The translations under genes were made by a program, and so were the position numbers. From positions 21,009,001 through 21,073,000 of the forward strand of contig CM062214.1 in NCBI GenBank assembly GCA_031216445.1: a DNA stretch of 64,000 nucleotides. Reading direction: 5' to 3'. This DNA is from Lateolabrax maculatus (Eukaryota; Chordata; Actinopteri; Acropomatiformes; Lateolabracidae). Under the pieces are notes generated by a model. That model was not told the origin of the DNA, made no database searches, and saw only the letters and a list, made by a program, of their open reading frames with translations. Shown in pieces: positions 1 to 14,900 of the stretch (within the stretch, counting starts at the first letter, position 1; every line of letters starts with the position of its first letter).

Positions 1-2121
1 GTTGCACCTGTAACCACACTTATGAGTGATGTCACACACTGACACACACTGGACTACATCTCTACATCACTGCAGCACAGCGAAGGGTTAAACCACTGAA
101 GGCAAAAACAAGATCTTAGCTGGTGTTTAGTTGCTCTTTAAGGTTGAGCCAGAGAGATTCAGGGGGATATGATATTGTGATGCTGTAACCTGCCAAGAAT
201 CAATAGTTTCTCCCTTCTAGCCTATCCCAGTAGCATAATGTTTAAGAACAGTTTTTCAATACAGGGCCACAGCCACTCATGTGGGACTGCTACCCATAAG
301 TGTTGCATGTTGATCTTCAGTGATAAGGCCACGTGAATGCAGACACTGACTGAAATGGCAAGCGGGTATTCTTCCATCAGTAGTGTAAAGCTAACTTACG
401 TTTATAATGACAAATAATTCAAGTAAAGTGTTACATCAAACTAAATTTGAACAAAACATCACAACTGCAACAATTAATAATCTATTGTAAACAAATAAAT
501 AAGTTTAATTTGAAAAAAAAAAAAAAAAATCCTTCAGAAATACAATAACTGGCCAAAGGAATAAAGAGACACAGCAACAAATGACTATAACTTTATAAGG
601 AAGAGGTATCTGTGTGCTTTAGTTTGTTTTGTGGACTGATGAAAGTTGAAAAGGAACGGCTCAATGACAACCTCGATTTACTGCACTGACAGTTTTATGT
701 TCAATAAGTTGCACTGATGCTGCCTACCATTAACAAAATAAATAATTTCATTCTAAGCCTGGAAATATGATAAAACTCTGCCTTCATGATACCGACAATG
801 CACCATTATATAATGTAAAATCTAATAGCACGTTATCATAAGACAGGCATAATATCATAATATCACTATAAATTGTATTTTAAAGTTGCTGTTTTTGTGG
901 CTATTTTGTGGCAGAGAGACTGGATTAAATCTCAGACTGACTTTCTTTCACAGATATGACATTAGGATTAAGTCCAAAGTGCCCACCATTTCCATCAACT
1001 CATAAGATGATACATTTTGACAAGCCATCGTTGTTGTGACACATCACAAAAAGCAATTGCTTATGCCCAAGGGCTTGGTTGTATATAAAGTGAAGAACCA
1101 GGTTAAGAAAGATGTATGGATGGTAATTACAGTGTAGTTTATAAGCATTTATGCCTGTTTTCCTATGTGACATAGACTGCATCATATACCGGTTATATAC
1201 TTTATTGGAAAATTGCAATCATTCTGCATTTCAAGGCACTTTTTTGGGATATTGTTTTGAAGATTCATTTTGTATATTTTCTTTAATAGTTTTCTTTGCT
1301 TTTGTGACAATGTAGATGATTTAAAATAGTTTAACCTAACAGTGATAAAGCCATTCTAAATTGCATTTCCACTGTAAGTAAAAAACACATTATCAATATT
1401 ACGAATTAAACATGTTTTGAAAATATTTTCCTCTGTACAAACTGTATTTACTCATAGAGAGATACGAAAGGTCTGACCAAGAGCACCAGCAAAAATATTA
1501 AATATAATATTCAGTAACAAAAACTAGATACTTGAAAAACAAAATCATACTGTACAAAGATACATATACAAAATACACTGACAGTCATTTGTTGCTGTTC
1601 AATAAAGGTCATAATATTAACTCTTATACACAAATATACACTTGTGTACTTAGGATACAGGGTGAAGACAGCAATAACAACAAAAACATTTACTTCACGC
1701 CTCATATATGAAATAAATATTTTCTAGAGTTATGCCTCTACAAATATATGGCATTGTTGGACAACACTGTCCTGATTTATAGGTTTTAATTAGGAGCCTT
1801 AGCTCAAAATGGGATCCATGTGTTTTTAATGATCCTCTAAGTGAAGCAGCATTGTGTTTTTTGTGGATTTCTTTCTTTTTTTCTTGACTCTAATCAGCAC
1901 CACGCCACTGCAGGGCCCATCTGGGTGGGCTGGAGCTGGCTAGCCAACAGTGGCGCGAGATACCCAGCGACCACTTCAGAATCTCCTACAGTTTTAGGCT
2001 AAAACACACACTCAGTACACAGGCCTGAAGTTATTTTAGCACACACCATGTCTACTCACAGTGACGCGTCCTCAGTGAGGAAGATTAAGTGTTGGAGGAA
2101 AACGAGTTAGTACTATCGTAC
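1..2121 (-). other. adamts20 intron 28, partial
   Basis: AT-rich sequence following the exon 28 donor on the minus strand. I looked on both strands for further TSR-coding signals (W-x-x-W, C-x-x-T-C-G) and found none, so the next exon should lie left of the window. Confidence 0.6.
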
Positions 2122-2298
2122 CGGCTTCCATGGTCGGCGGTGCCAGGAGGCAGAGCCTGGGCAGGGCTGCAGGTTGCATTGCTCCATGTCGGGCGGCTTG
2201 TCCAGGATGTCGCAGTTGTAGTCGTTGAGCCTCTGGCCATTGGGCCTTTGACAAACCACCAGGCGAGTTCTCCTTCCTCCACCGCAGGTCTGCGTGCA
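2122..2298 (-). CDS. adamts20: adamts20 exon 28: TSR10, last coding exon in window
   Basis: Codes residues 1370-1428: CTQTCGGGRRTRLVVCQRPN, NCDILDKPPDMEQC, CNLQPC, then SWHRRPWKP beginning TSR11. The donor CCG|GTACGA leaves phase 0. Reading on into the intron reaches TAG after two codons, so intron retention would truncate the protein. Confidence 0.92.
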
Positions 2299-5200
2299 CT
2301 GAGGTAAGCAAACAAAAATTATAATAATGTTATGATGATGTAATGTTTAATATGTTATATAATCACAATGTATTATATAATAATGTTTCGTATAATGTGC
2401 TGCAGTTGGGCACTTGTGTTTTGTACTACTCCATCTAATAGTTCTTTCACACTGAGATTGGACAAATGCTTGTTTTTTGTATTGTAAGTGATAAGACAGA
2501 AACAGACATACAGACAGAGACAGACATAACAGACAATAAGGATGAAACACAACTTTTGTGTGAAATGTAATAAGGTTCACACTGAGTGGAAGAGTTTGAC
2601 AAAAACTGTGCTTCGAATTCTAAATATAACCTCACCTCTCCCCAGACACCGTAGTTCCACAGAGGGCAGGGCCCAGAGTCGCAGCTCTTAGACTCAGCAG
2701 GTTTCACCCTCTCATCACAGTAGCTGTTGCTGCGTCCATCAGCATCCTGACAGACCACCACTCGCCTCTGGAAGCCTCCTGCACAGGTACTGGAACACTG
2801 CAGAGCACACAGTGTGTCAATACAACACATGCAGACACAGATCTGCCTACTGTAACTCCCAGGTCATCTTGATTACATGAATTTGTTTGAACCTAGAGAT
2901 CTATTTATTTAAATGACGCTTTAGCGAAGGTACAACAGATACATTAGTAAGAGTAATTGTATACCATTTCTTAGTTAGAGGATTGGGATAGGTGGGATGG
3001 ACATATATATTTTTGTTTTGCCTTGTATATGTTATTATATTTAATCGTGGTAAAATATTCTAAACTCAACCTTCACTTAGCACTAGTGTTTTATACTTCA
3101 TTGCTGTTTTATTTTAACATAAACAACCTATTATGTTGAATTTACCTGAGTCTAACCAAGACAAAACCCAGCTGCATTGTTCAAAATTATCTTCAAAGAC
3201 AGTTCCATGGTGGACTTTCTCAAACACTGAAGCCTTGAAAAGAGCAGTAGGTACACTCTGCATCCAATTAAAATGACACATCCCCACTGTCAATGGGAGT
3301 GAGTACATTCAGTGCCCTCTATATGAAAGGGAGGACAGCACAGAATGAGCCTGAACAGCGGTGCTTCCAGTCAAGTTCATTATGTGAGACTGAACAGTGT
3401 ACTGATGAATGGCTCAGCTGGGGGGGTTTAGAAAAAAAAACAATGTTCTTCTCGTGGCGTTTACAGAAAAATAAAATAAAACCCCACAAAACATTCATCT
3501 CCTTCTCACAAACATTAAATTTATCTCTAAAATAGAGTTTCACAGTAACAAAAACCAGGTCTTTTGATGGAGTAACGATCTCTTGACTGACTTGTGCTTA
3601 TTAGGGGCAAAATTAAAAATGCCAACATTAGGTGCAAAATGTTGGCATTTTATTTAAAACTGACCACTTCTGTCAATTATCCTAGGAGGAACATTTTCTC
3701 TCTTTAAAACAACCCACTATTTTCATGAAACTGGGCATACGCTCAATTAAAAAAACAAATGCAAACATGAGCACAAACTCGTGGTGGAAGAGATCATACC
3801 ATATAACTGCTATAGGGATTTAATCAACCAAAAATGAAAGTCATCATGCATCCTTCAAGGGGTTGTGCATGATAATAATGTTAAGACCCATTACTTTACC
3901 TATGAATGGCTGTGAAGGTCTAGTGTGCACCTCCACCATGTAAAGCCAAAAATACCTCTTTGTTCTAGTGTTTGTGATACGGTTGGTCTGGGTACACAAG
4001 GGCGATTTCATGGCAAAATGTATGCCAAAATACCGCTATGCAAACAATACTACATACAGCATACTCAACTCCAACTGCACCAATTGTCTTATCTTTGCAT
4101 AAGCAGATTCCTTACAGATGTGTAAATACCAGACACGGTTGAACGCAAAAAAGATTTGCCTGTTTTTGTGATAATGTGATTCAAGGCCAAATACTTTAAA
4201 GAGAACAGGGAGCCTGAACTGCCCCGATCCATTTAGATTTGTTCGAGCGTGTGACTCTACCTTGAGGTAACCTGGAATTTCTCTTTGTTACAGAGTCCTA
4301 AATGTCTTTACATCAGTGACACACCATATACTGTAAATATACACCATGCAGTCCTTAGTATGCATTGCAATCTGTCCCTTGGTGCTGTTCGTAAAGTCCT
4401 TTACCATGTATGGCCTTCCACCCTGGGAAATGAAAACATCTGCTACCTCCGAGTTAATGTGTTCACAAGAATGTGTTTACAGACAGACACACACAGGCCT
4501 TCATGACAGCATGTTGTACGTACTATGTAGGATGCTTGCCATACATAAAAAAAAAAAAAAAAACGTAGTTCTTCATTGGCTTTCTAATGGAAATTAAGTT
4601 TTGTATGTGAAGAATATTAATTAGGAAGATGAGAAGATCTTAATTGGTTTCCTGTTTGTGAAAAGTGAATGATACAAATTTTAAAATGTCAGAATCTACC
4701 ACAATGCAAAACACTTCTGCAGAGCTGTGTTTCCCCAAAGATCACATTGTGAACATACTGCGCCCCAGGGTCCGGTCCTCCACTGGTTGTCTGCTGAGGG
4801 CACATTCCAGCTGCTGTGCCCAGGATGGCGCCCTGGGTCCTGGGGATATCCATAGGGCTGGTCATTGATGCGCTGGCGGTGGTAGGTAGAGGCGCAGGGT
4901 GCAGCGTTACACTCCTGTTCTGTTGCAGGCTGCTCATCTGGGTCACAGAAAGACTGGTCCACTGGCTGGTGGTAGTTTGAGCAGACCACCTGCCTGGTGG
5001 TTCTTCCCACACCACAAGTCACTGAACACTGGACACAGGAGAGAGAGAACCGAGGCTGTCAATTTCTCAAGAAAACAATAATTTAAACAATTAAACAGTA
5101 ATTTAATATTGAAAAAGTATTCATATTTTCCTGTAATTCTGACAATTCACTTGGAATGCCAAATCTCTCACAATATCTTGATATAATCTTTGTTCACCCT

Positions 5201-6957
5201 CTTTCAGTTTTCCCAGATTTCTTCCATATATTTCTCTAGTGAGCTTTTTGTAGGAGATTTTCCAGGTTCTAAATCAGCTCTAAGTTAGGGGAGTGTTGTT
5301 TTCAGTGATTGCTCCCATGTATTGCTTCATGATGTGAAGCTTTGTGATGTGAAACTCCATGAGTCTGTAACTGTGAATACAACGGGAGTAGAAATCATCT
5401 TAATATGACATAACTTTAATGAACATAAGGGCTTTTGTCTTTAAAAGGACTTCATTTCACATGAACTCATAATTGAAATATTGTGACAGTATCACTTTAA
5501 ATCATCCCTGGCTCTTTAACTGCCAGTTAAGTAATCCCACCACTGGTCCTTTAGTGACATCATGAAGAGGTTTGGCTGTATTGCCATGAGGACATTCACA
5601 AATCAATAATTAACTGTCCAAGATCACAGCAGTACCAAATGCCCATTTTGTTTCAGGGTGATTTTAACGTTGTTGGAAGAATGAACTGGATGATTACTGA
5701 AAGTCTCCGGAGTGGAAAACATCTGTATTAATTGGACACAGTGTTGGATGTTTTACTCACAGGGGACCACTCCCCGGCACGCCATTGGCCACAGGGGCTG
5801 AAGCAGGCGGAGGACTCCGGGGGGCGAGGCAGGTGAGCGCAGTGTGATTCGTCAGCCACTCCTCCCTGGGCATCTCTGCAGCTGACATAACGTGCCCGCT
5901 TCCCCTTGCCACAGGACACGGAGCACTGGAGGACATGAAGATACAAGCAGAGTTGAGATAAATATTTGTCTTAAGTGGAATTTAAAAATTGTTTGTATCA
6001 TGTGGTTTTTAAAGTGATGCCATGAACTGAATTCTACTTTTGCAGACCCAATAGGATCATCATTGTATTGTATAAAGTGACATTGGTAAACTCCAATTAT
6101 GTTCAATTTGAAGTTACCCAATCGCCCCTTGTTTCTTATTAAAGGATTCAAAATGGGTGTAAAAAAACCCTGGCATAACCCTTTGAACTCTTTGATTCAT
6201 CAGTTGTGCAGTAAGAAGATTTTCAATCACTTCCTGTGGGTTGAGAAGATTTCCCATCTCAATGCAAAAAGCACAATCCAAGAAAGTTGTAATATCTTGA
6301 TTAAATATTATTATCATCTTATCTAAGAAAAATAATCTTGTCGAGCACAATTGGTAGTCTTGATCTTTCTTTTCGTTTTATATTGTTCTGCTTGAGCTGA
6401 CAAATAGACCTGGGTTCAGGTTTGTTTGTTTGATGCAAGCAAGTTTCTCTAGACTTGACATTGTCGATTCTTCACCTGGTATCACAAATATATGCCTTTA
6501 TTATCTACTGTTGCTGGTGTCCTGAAATGACTCCATGATCAACTTTCACCTGCTTATGCTTTACAGCTGTAGCCCTGATATCTCAATGGGGCATCACAGA
6601 AAACATTTCTCAAGGGATGAATACCGAATGCAATCAAATGGCTCCAGCTCCAATAGGCATGTTAATATCCCTCTCATATCAATGACACTCTAAAGAGGAT
6701 GGCAGTTGCGCTGCTCAGGGGAATGTATGCATGTGTATGTGTGCATGTGGTGTGTGTAATATATGAGTGTGTCTCTACGACCACACTGGCGCTGGCCTCT
6801 TTGACATGTGAGCTCAAACCGACTTTGAGATTGACAGACGGGGTTCAATCTTAGAAACCGTACACTTGTGTTTAGATGGAATCTGGTTTTCATTTGCGAC
6901 AAGCAACAATGCAAAGTATCAGAGAGACAGAGGGGCCTCTCAGCCCAGACAGTGGAG

Positions 6958-7001
<44 letters not shown>

Positions 7002-8708
7002 TCTGTGTGTGTGTGTGTGTAGATGCAGCAGGGGGTAAAAACAACAATGCCAAAGAGGATCCTGGTCCTGTACAGTATGTACTATCTGAAGGAATGTTGG
7101 GATGTACAATAAAGTTTAATATGTCAACCTAATATTTGCAAACACACATGCAGGGGACCTATCATTACTGGAGTGTGGTTTTCTCCTATTAAACACACAC
7201 ACACAAAAACACACACACGTATACAAATATTCTCATCAGTATTCTCCTTTTTCATGAGTCTGCCCAGCAGATCATTTTCCCTCCAGCTACAGTACAAGAA
7301 TCTGTTTATCATTCACCAAAAACCGCACTGCTTTTGTATATTTTTTGGACCGTATAAGATAAACGTACCGCCTGTAATGCGCTTTGATAGACCCAATAAA
7401 CCCAATTTGTTTCCTCACCGCAGTCCAGGAGCCGTATCTCCACTGAGTCAGGAGCTGAGCTAAGTCGTCAGGATGAGGTGTGTTTTGTTCTGGAGAAGCC
7501 CATGGACATGCCGGCATCTCACAGTCCTACAAAAACAAACAAGCAAATACAGTACAATGAGTAATTATTGTGAGTCATACATTGCTCCTCGGTGGGAGTA
7601 AATATGCCAAAAAATATTTTCTAAACACATTTCAGAGACTCCCTTGGATGCAAAGATCCAGGACATGTGGTGCTCTGATAACTAAATCTGTCCTAAAGGA
7701 TTGAGACATGGAGAAAAAAAAACAATACAAACAACCAAACTAAATAAAGGATGCTTTAAAGTTTATTTAAATGGAGGATGTCTCCAGCTGTAAAAAGCTA
7801 TTTTATTGTTTAGTTCCATTTCCCAAAGCTTTTAGACCAGCCTAATACAATGTCTGTCCATCTTGTGGTTACCTCAGTTCCAACAGCTGAGGCAGATCAC
7901 CTTTCTGGAGGATTGCATTTTGTTTCTTAATCCCAAGAAAAAAAACACCAACTCTGGGACAAACAAGTGTGGGAGCAGTTATTGACAGTTTTTTTTTTGT
8001 TTGTTTTTTTACCTGACTGTCTCTAGGCCTCGCCGCAGCATTGCACTCTCTGTCATCTACTGTGTCACCGTAGTCCCCCGACACACACCTAACAGCTCTC
8101 ATCTGGTAGCCATGGCCACAGGTCACCGCACACTGAAAGACAAAATCACACACATACATACCCACGCACAAACACAAGAAAAGAGAAGCCCAGTCAACCG
8201 CAAGTTATCTCAAACTCTATCTAAGTATGTCAAGGTTGATATCTTGGATGGGGCCTCAGTCAAGGTTGGGCTCAGCAGAGCCAGGGTAAGACTCTGACAT
8301 GCATACACACACACATATGGACACGTGTGCTCACATACACACCCCAACTCTCAACTCGACCCTTTACCTAATTCTTGACTCACATACGAGGTGATCCGAC
8401 CACATTCAGGTACAACGCGAGAGCAGAGGAAGTGCCACAGGATAGGTTTATTTGAGCAGCAAATTATAATTACACAGGCATTAACGAACCAATATATTCC
8501 AGCTCTGTAAATACCACTATCTGACTTCATCCAAACATGTGTGGGAGGGCATTAGATCTCCATGTATAAACTAGACTATGAATGGCCAGAGACGCCCATT
8601 CATAAATGTTTCATTCAGTTAGTGCTTTACCCTAACACTGTTAAATCTCTACAGACACAGTTGGAAACTTCTAAATTTTAATGCATAGGAAGGTGTGTAT
8701 GTGTGTTA

Positions 8709-8741
<33 letters not shown>

Positions 8742-8939
8742 TGTGTGTGTGTGCGCACACTGTGGGTCAGGTTTAGTCTGACAGGATATGAGGGCAAAGT
8801 GAAAGCACCATAAAGGAAATGGCAGCTGGAGTCAGAGCACACTCCTCCGTAACTTGCCCATATATCATGTTACACACACACACACACAAACTTGGAAATA
8901 TACACCGTTACTCCTGCACACCACATTCTGTCTCTGTGA

Positions 8940-8974
<35 letters not shown>

Positions 8975-11900
8975 GTAACAGATCCTGAGTGAAACTGCTA
9001 GACAGTGAGGCACACATGAAACCCATTTCCTCAGTCAAACACTGCATCAAGTCACCTCGCCCCAGTATGTGTACGTCTTATCTGTGTCCGTGTGTGTGTG
9101 AGTGTCTGCAGGACTCACCGCTCCCCAGACGCCAACTTGCCAGGACGAACACTCGGGCAGCTCGCAGCTCCCCACAGCAGGAGGTTTGCTGGATGGGTCG
9201 CAGAAGTGCTCGCTCAGCTTTTCCTCCCCAGCTCCCATGCTGCAGGACACTTGTCTGTGCCTCATCCCCTTTCCACAAGTTACTAGACACTGGGTGAGGA
9301 AGGTGGATGTGGTAGGATGTAGCACGATGGTAGAAAAGATAGAGTAAAAGTAATTAATATGAAAGTGTCACTGAGCGTGTGCTTGTGGACATCAGACATT
9401 CCACTGTTACAAAAAAAAATTGTCAGCACACCTCCCATTCTTGCTGTTTCTGTAAGTGCGGTTGTGTGTATGCATGTGTGTGAAAGGCTCCCACCTCACT
9501 CCACTCGCTAACAGTCCACTTCGGACACAGCTGGTCGTTGCAGGTTTCAGTGACCAGCCTCTGGTATTCGTTGCACTCCCTGTCCACCAGCCGTCTACCC
9601 AGATTGTTCATACAGTAAGACTCTCTGCTACGGCTCCCACGTCCACATGTCTTAGAGCACTGTGTAAAGGAGTACATTAAGCATGTCCAGGTCAGCATGT
9701 GTTCGTCTATGTTGTACTTTCTCCAATAATTAAATAATTACTGTATAGTAGTAGTAATTATAGTATAGTAGGTAGTAGCTTCAATAAACCTTTCTTTGCA
9801 AAAAGGACTTACCGACCCAAAAGATATATCTGGGCACAATGTAGCCCTCGAAAATATGTTCTTAATTGGACCAAAGTCTCACATTTGTATTCATGTTTGC
9901 CCAGCATTTATATTACAATTCTTCCATTGACTGTACCTGTGACCAGGCGCTGTACTGCCAGCTCTTAAGCAGACAGTCTCCATGGCAGGGCTCTCTGGTT
10001 TGAGGTTTGGCCGTGTCTCCACAGGTGCTGGCCTCCATCCTCTCACTCTGTCTCTTCATCAGGCTGTACTTCATACACTGGACATCCAGGCTGCGGTAGC
10101 CTGGGCCACATTTAGCAGAGCATTCGCTCTTTCCAGCAACATGCCATCTGTGTGAGAGGAGATGTAGCAAAATGTTTGGTTGTGTGTGCTTTGTAGGAAT
10201 TTGTTGTGTTTGTGTATGTGTGTGTCTTTGTGCATTAAGGCGCACCTGACTTCACAGTCTGTGTTGCAGGGCTCAGTAACAGCAACGGGACGAGGTAAAT
10301 GTTCACAGCGTTGATCGGATACCTCAAGGTGATCACTCTTGCGCACACATACCGCCTTTCGTCTTCGCTCACCTGTAGAAGAGCAGGGCTGGAATCAGAC
10401 AACATCTGGCAGACAGTTTGCTTGCAAAAATATCACATTTCTTCACCTTTAACAAGTCTTTCTGACATCCAGTCCTTCATCATACAGCCTTAGGGGGTCT
10501 GTCTCAGACCCCACAAACACCTCTCTTTACTGGATCCCACCATGCACTCTGACCCACTGGGAGCCTGACTACCTTGCTTCTAAACGGGAAATTTAAGGGG
10601 CTGGTCGGGTTAAAGGCCAGGATAAGGGGAAGGTGTCGGAAGATGTGATTGGCCGGGGTCACACTGGGGTTGTCAGGAGGGAGATTTATAGAAGAAGGGG
10701 ATGAGTGAGTACGTTTTTAAATCCAGAAGTGTGTGTAAGTGATGCAAGAGAAATGCTAATCCTAATGTGCACTTAATCCTAATGTGCACTGACACTTAGG
10801 TCCATGTAATGTGATTTCATGTATTAGAAGATATAAGACAATATGGTTCATATAAATTTCACACTACAGATTTTTGGTGGCAGATTCTTATTAAGTTTAT
10901 ATCAAGAATAGCTGTTAAATTTGTGTAAAGTAATAAAGCTTCTTCACAAGAACAAATATTGCAATTTGTGAAATAACTATGGGCATAAAAGTACATAAAA
11001 TATGTACTTATCTCACCCTGACAGATGCGGTTGCACTCGAGCCAGGAGCCTGAGGGATCCCACACAAACTGTTCCCTGTGTTCCTCAATAGGTATGTTGA
11101 AGGAGTAACGGACATCTGGGTTGTAGAGGTTTCCCACACATAGGACCTGTGGAAACAATGGTGGGAAAGGCAAGGTCAAAAGACTTAACAGTGCCTTTCT
11201 TATTTTGTCTAAGTCCACACAGAGAGGAGGCAATCTTTCACGGGGAGAGATGTAGAGATCAAGACTAAATGACCGTGAGAGTAGGTAAAACAGAGGAATG
11301 TACGGTATGACTAAAGTAGGAATTTAACAGATAAAGAAAACATAGTAATTAAAAACAAAGAGGAGAAATCTTCCTCCTAATACCTGCAGAATGAGCTCTT
11401 CCTCGATGCGGTGAGTGCAGTTGATGCGCTCGACTTTTGTGTCCGAGCCGCTGTACTCAATGACGGTCCCCTTGAAGGTGATTTCCCTTTTGAACATGGC
11501 CACCACAAAGTTCCCATTCAAGAGGGAGTTGGACTGGCTATCAGATAATGCTGGAATTCAAAATGGACGGATAAGAACAACAAATTTGACCACAAACAAT
11601 AAACAACGCAGATCTCCAAACGTGAAAGAGTTCAGCGTAAGTGAAGGAATGTTTGGTTCCTAAAATGAGTTTAGCTCTTGCAGAATTAAGGTCTTGGGAA
11701 TGTTTACGAAATGTGGCATTTGTCATTTCAGGCTATATGTTAAGTAAACAATCTTTGAATTGCCAGTCTATTGTTCTGCAATGCCACTGTTGCAGGGGAT
11801 GTATGTTGAAACATTGGAGGCTAAATTGTAGTTATTTGGAGTTAGACTGCGTGACTCTTCTTAATGACTGACATTGCAACGCAAACAAAGGAGCTCCACT

Positions 11901-14900
11901 GACTGCAAATACAAACAAGTACTTAAACATTCGCACGCAAACAACACACAGGAACAAATGGATAGACACTCACACATGGCAAACAAGCACATAAACCCAA
12001 AATGAACACCGACCATCTCTTCCTCTACCTCGAACACTATGTTTCCAAGAAACATGCAGTAAATTACAATCAAAGAGTGCATGCCCAAACAATGTATGTG
12101 ATTAAGTCTGTAGACGCAACTTTGTTTACATTAAAGTTTGCACATTGTTGGATGCCAGCTAGTCATCTTTAGCCCCAAGATGACTGTGGGGTCTGTGGGT
12201 TTCTGACAAAGATCTACAGACTCTGGTTGTCATCACTGACGCTTTGCAGAAATGGAAAGAAAAAAAAACAATGCCTTAGAAAATGTGCAGACAAACAGCC
12301 ACACACATAGAGTGAACTTTTGAGTGAAAGTTTCCTTTTTTTTCAATGCATGGTGTTGACCAGGAGACAAGCTGTTCTAAGTACCTGTATGTTCAGATTG
12401 GTCAAAAATAAAAGGAGAAACCAACATGAAGTGTCTTCAAAAAGCTGTTGAGCCACCATGAGCTTCCAGAACAGCTTCAGTTCACCCTAAACTTAGCATA
12501 CACTGTCCAAGCCTATGTAATTCAACTGGAGGGATGAACACCTTTTATGCCTTATAATGTCGCTCCAAAATCTTCCATAAGTGCACATAGGTGATTATGT
12601 TGTTGTGCTGTGTTGTTTGAGAATGACAGTAGTGAACTGCATTTCTTGTGTGTACTTGTCAAAGCACAGCTGTGCTGTCTTTCATGTCATTGTAAACTCC
12701 AGGATTACCCTTTGTGAAACATTTTTCCTGATAAAGGTTTAGTGAGAAAAAACTTTTTTAGATCAGACTTCGCAAAGTGCTTTACAATAAAAGGAAGACA
12801 AAAAATAGAGACACAATATAGAAGTAACAAATAAAATAGAGATGGAAAATAAATAAATAAAACTAAGCAAAGGCAAATCTAATCAGGTCAGTCTTTCCAA
12901 AGGTGTCTTCCTTTTTTATGTCATGAATCTTGTAAAACACCTTTCCACATACTGTACAAGCCAGAGTGACAAAATTGGCACAGTGTTGCAAATACCAACC
13001 ACTTTTAATACACACACCACTTGCTCAATTAATGTGCGGTTGTGGCACTCAGCAACATTGGGGGGCGGGCTTTTCACAGCAGCATGGCATGAGACCACAC
13101 CACATGTGTTTTCTGACAATTTGACTTAAAACATCTTGAACCTGACTTGAACCATCTAAAAAAAATGGGCGCCCGCCCATACAACATAGGCAAAACTCCT
13201 TTTCTCTGATTTTCTCGCTCTCTGTCTCTCTTTCTCACATGCACGCACACACACAGACAGACAGAAACGCACACACACACACACACACTCTCTGGGCTTG
13301 GTGGGTCCATCTAACCCTATACCCCTATATCCACTTTCATGTGGCCTGGGCTCCACATGCCTCTAATTAGCACCTATTGCTGCCTCATTTATCTTTCTCA
13401 GGGGCTGACACTCCATTTGCTTTCCCAACCAGCCCTCTTCGCCATGACCAGATGGACCAACACCCCTCCACGTTTTCTCCATATACACTGACAGTTCCCT
13501 TTATGAAAACGGTTTGACAACAATTTGGCCCATGTCTTCTTACCCTCCATCACCAAAAGCCTCTACAGCTCAGGGTCACCAAGTCTGGGCGGTTTATAGT
13601 CATGTTAGGGGATAATGGCATTGACCTATGAGATGAGAACTGAAGGGGTGTAATATATACATCTTATTAGGTTTGACTGCTTCCACTTTGGATTTATTCT
13701 CTCAAGGAAAGATGCAATTTGATACAGTGCTGCTTAAAACAACATCGCTGCACTGACACACCCGCAGCACACTCACCGAGGTAGTTGTCGTCTTCTGGCT
13801 TTCCAGAGTAGCTGACCTGTTTGATATCAATGTTGGTGGCTCCAGCTGGGATCCGCACCACTGTGTTGTAACCTGAAAAAGAAGAACAGACAAAGAGACA
13901 TACAGACAGAATAAGAGAGTGAAATAGAGAGTACAGAAAGATACACAGCTGGTCTCATAAGTACAAAGTAGCGAACAGAGTAGCCACAATAACAGCAGTG
14001 AGCGGTCTCACTTTGTTTTTATAATAGCTTCACTATGCTACACCCAACCCCAGTCAGGGAAGTCCGCTTCTAACCACGGGGGATTTAAATGTCACACTTG
14101 GAAAAATACAAAAAAAAGGTCTAGTCCTCTCAAATAACCTGCAGGAGGCCTTGTTTTAGTCTCAGAGGCCTGACCGTGAAATGATATGTAATTATTCCCT
14201 GGACCTACCTTTGGCCTGTAATTACTACACCGGGCCTGTTGTCCAATGATAAACTAACATAGAAAACGAGTGAGCATGAGGGACAGGGAGCACGTGAAAG
14301 CCAAGAGCAGACAACAAAATGTAGGGATGGAGACTGAACACGGGGAATGGCATGAAATAAGAAAAATAGGGGAAAAAATGGGGCAAATTAGAGAAAAAAA
14401 AAAAAAAAGAATTGATGTATTTATGAGTATGAAACCTAAATTCTTTTTTGCAACCAAAATGTATCCATAACAGCAAGTTTCAAAAGCTGCAAGCTGACGT
14501 TGAATGCCTGCATTGATTTGTACTCTTCTTTACTTGTTCTTCCTGATTGGGATTTAAATCGTTCTACACTGTGAAAAATATAGGTTTTGGAGAAAAATAT
14601 ATGTATGTATATAGATTACATTTTTGTATTGTTTTTGGTGCTGAACATGCATCATATCAGTATTCGTATAAAAAAATTCAGCCGGAGAATTTGGACCAAC
14701 AACTGTTTGGTCAGGTGCCATCTGGCCTTCCAGCTACTTCGGAATCGGAATCGGAATTGGGTTTATTGCCAAGTAGGTTTTCACATACAAGGATGTTGCT
14801 GTGGTGTATTGGTGCGTAACAAGTACAGACAAGACAAGTAGTGCAAGGTGCAAGGGTATACATAAGTGTCGTATTTTAAAGTACTACAGTGCTAGTGCTA

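Larger units (their letters stand above)
8133..9118 (-). other. adamts20 intron 22
   Basis: Dense in CA/TG microsatellites (8693-8757, 8873-8888, 8940-8972). No gene seen. Confidence 0.65.

Noticed and set aside
33..1710. Possible further adamts20 exon at the left edge
   Set aside because: No segment on the minus strand gives a TSR-like cysteine/tryptophan pattern with an acceptor site.
1899..1980. GC-richer patch that might be an exon
   Set aside because: No open frame with TSR or GON features and no convincing splice pair.
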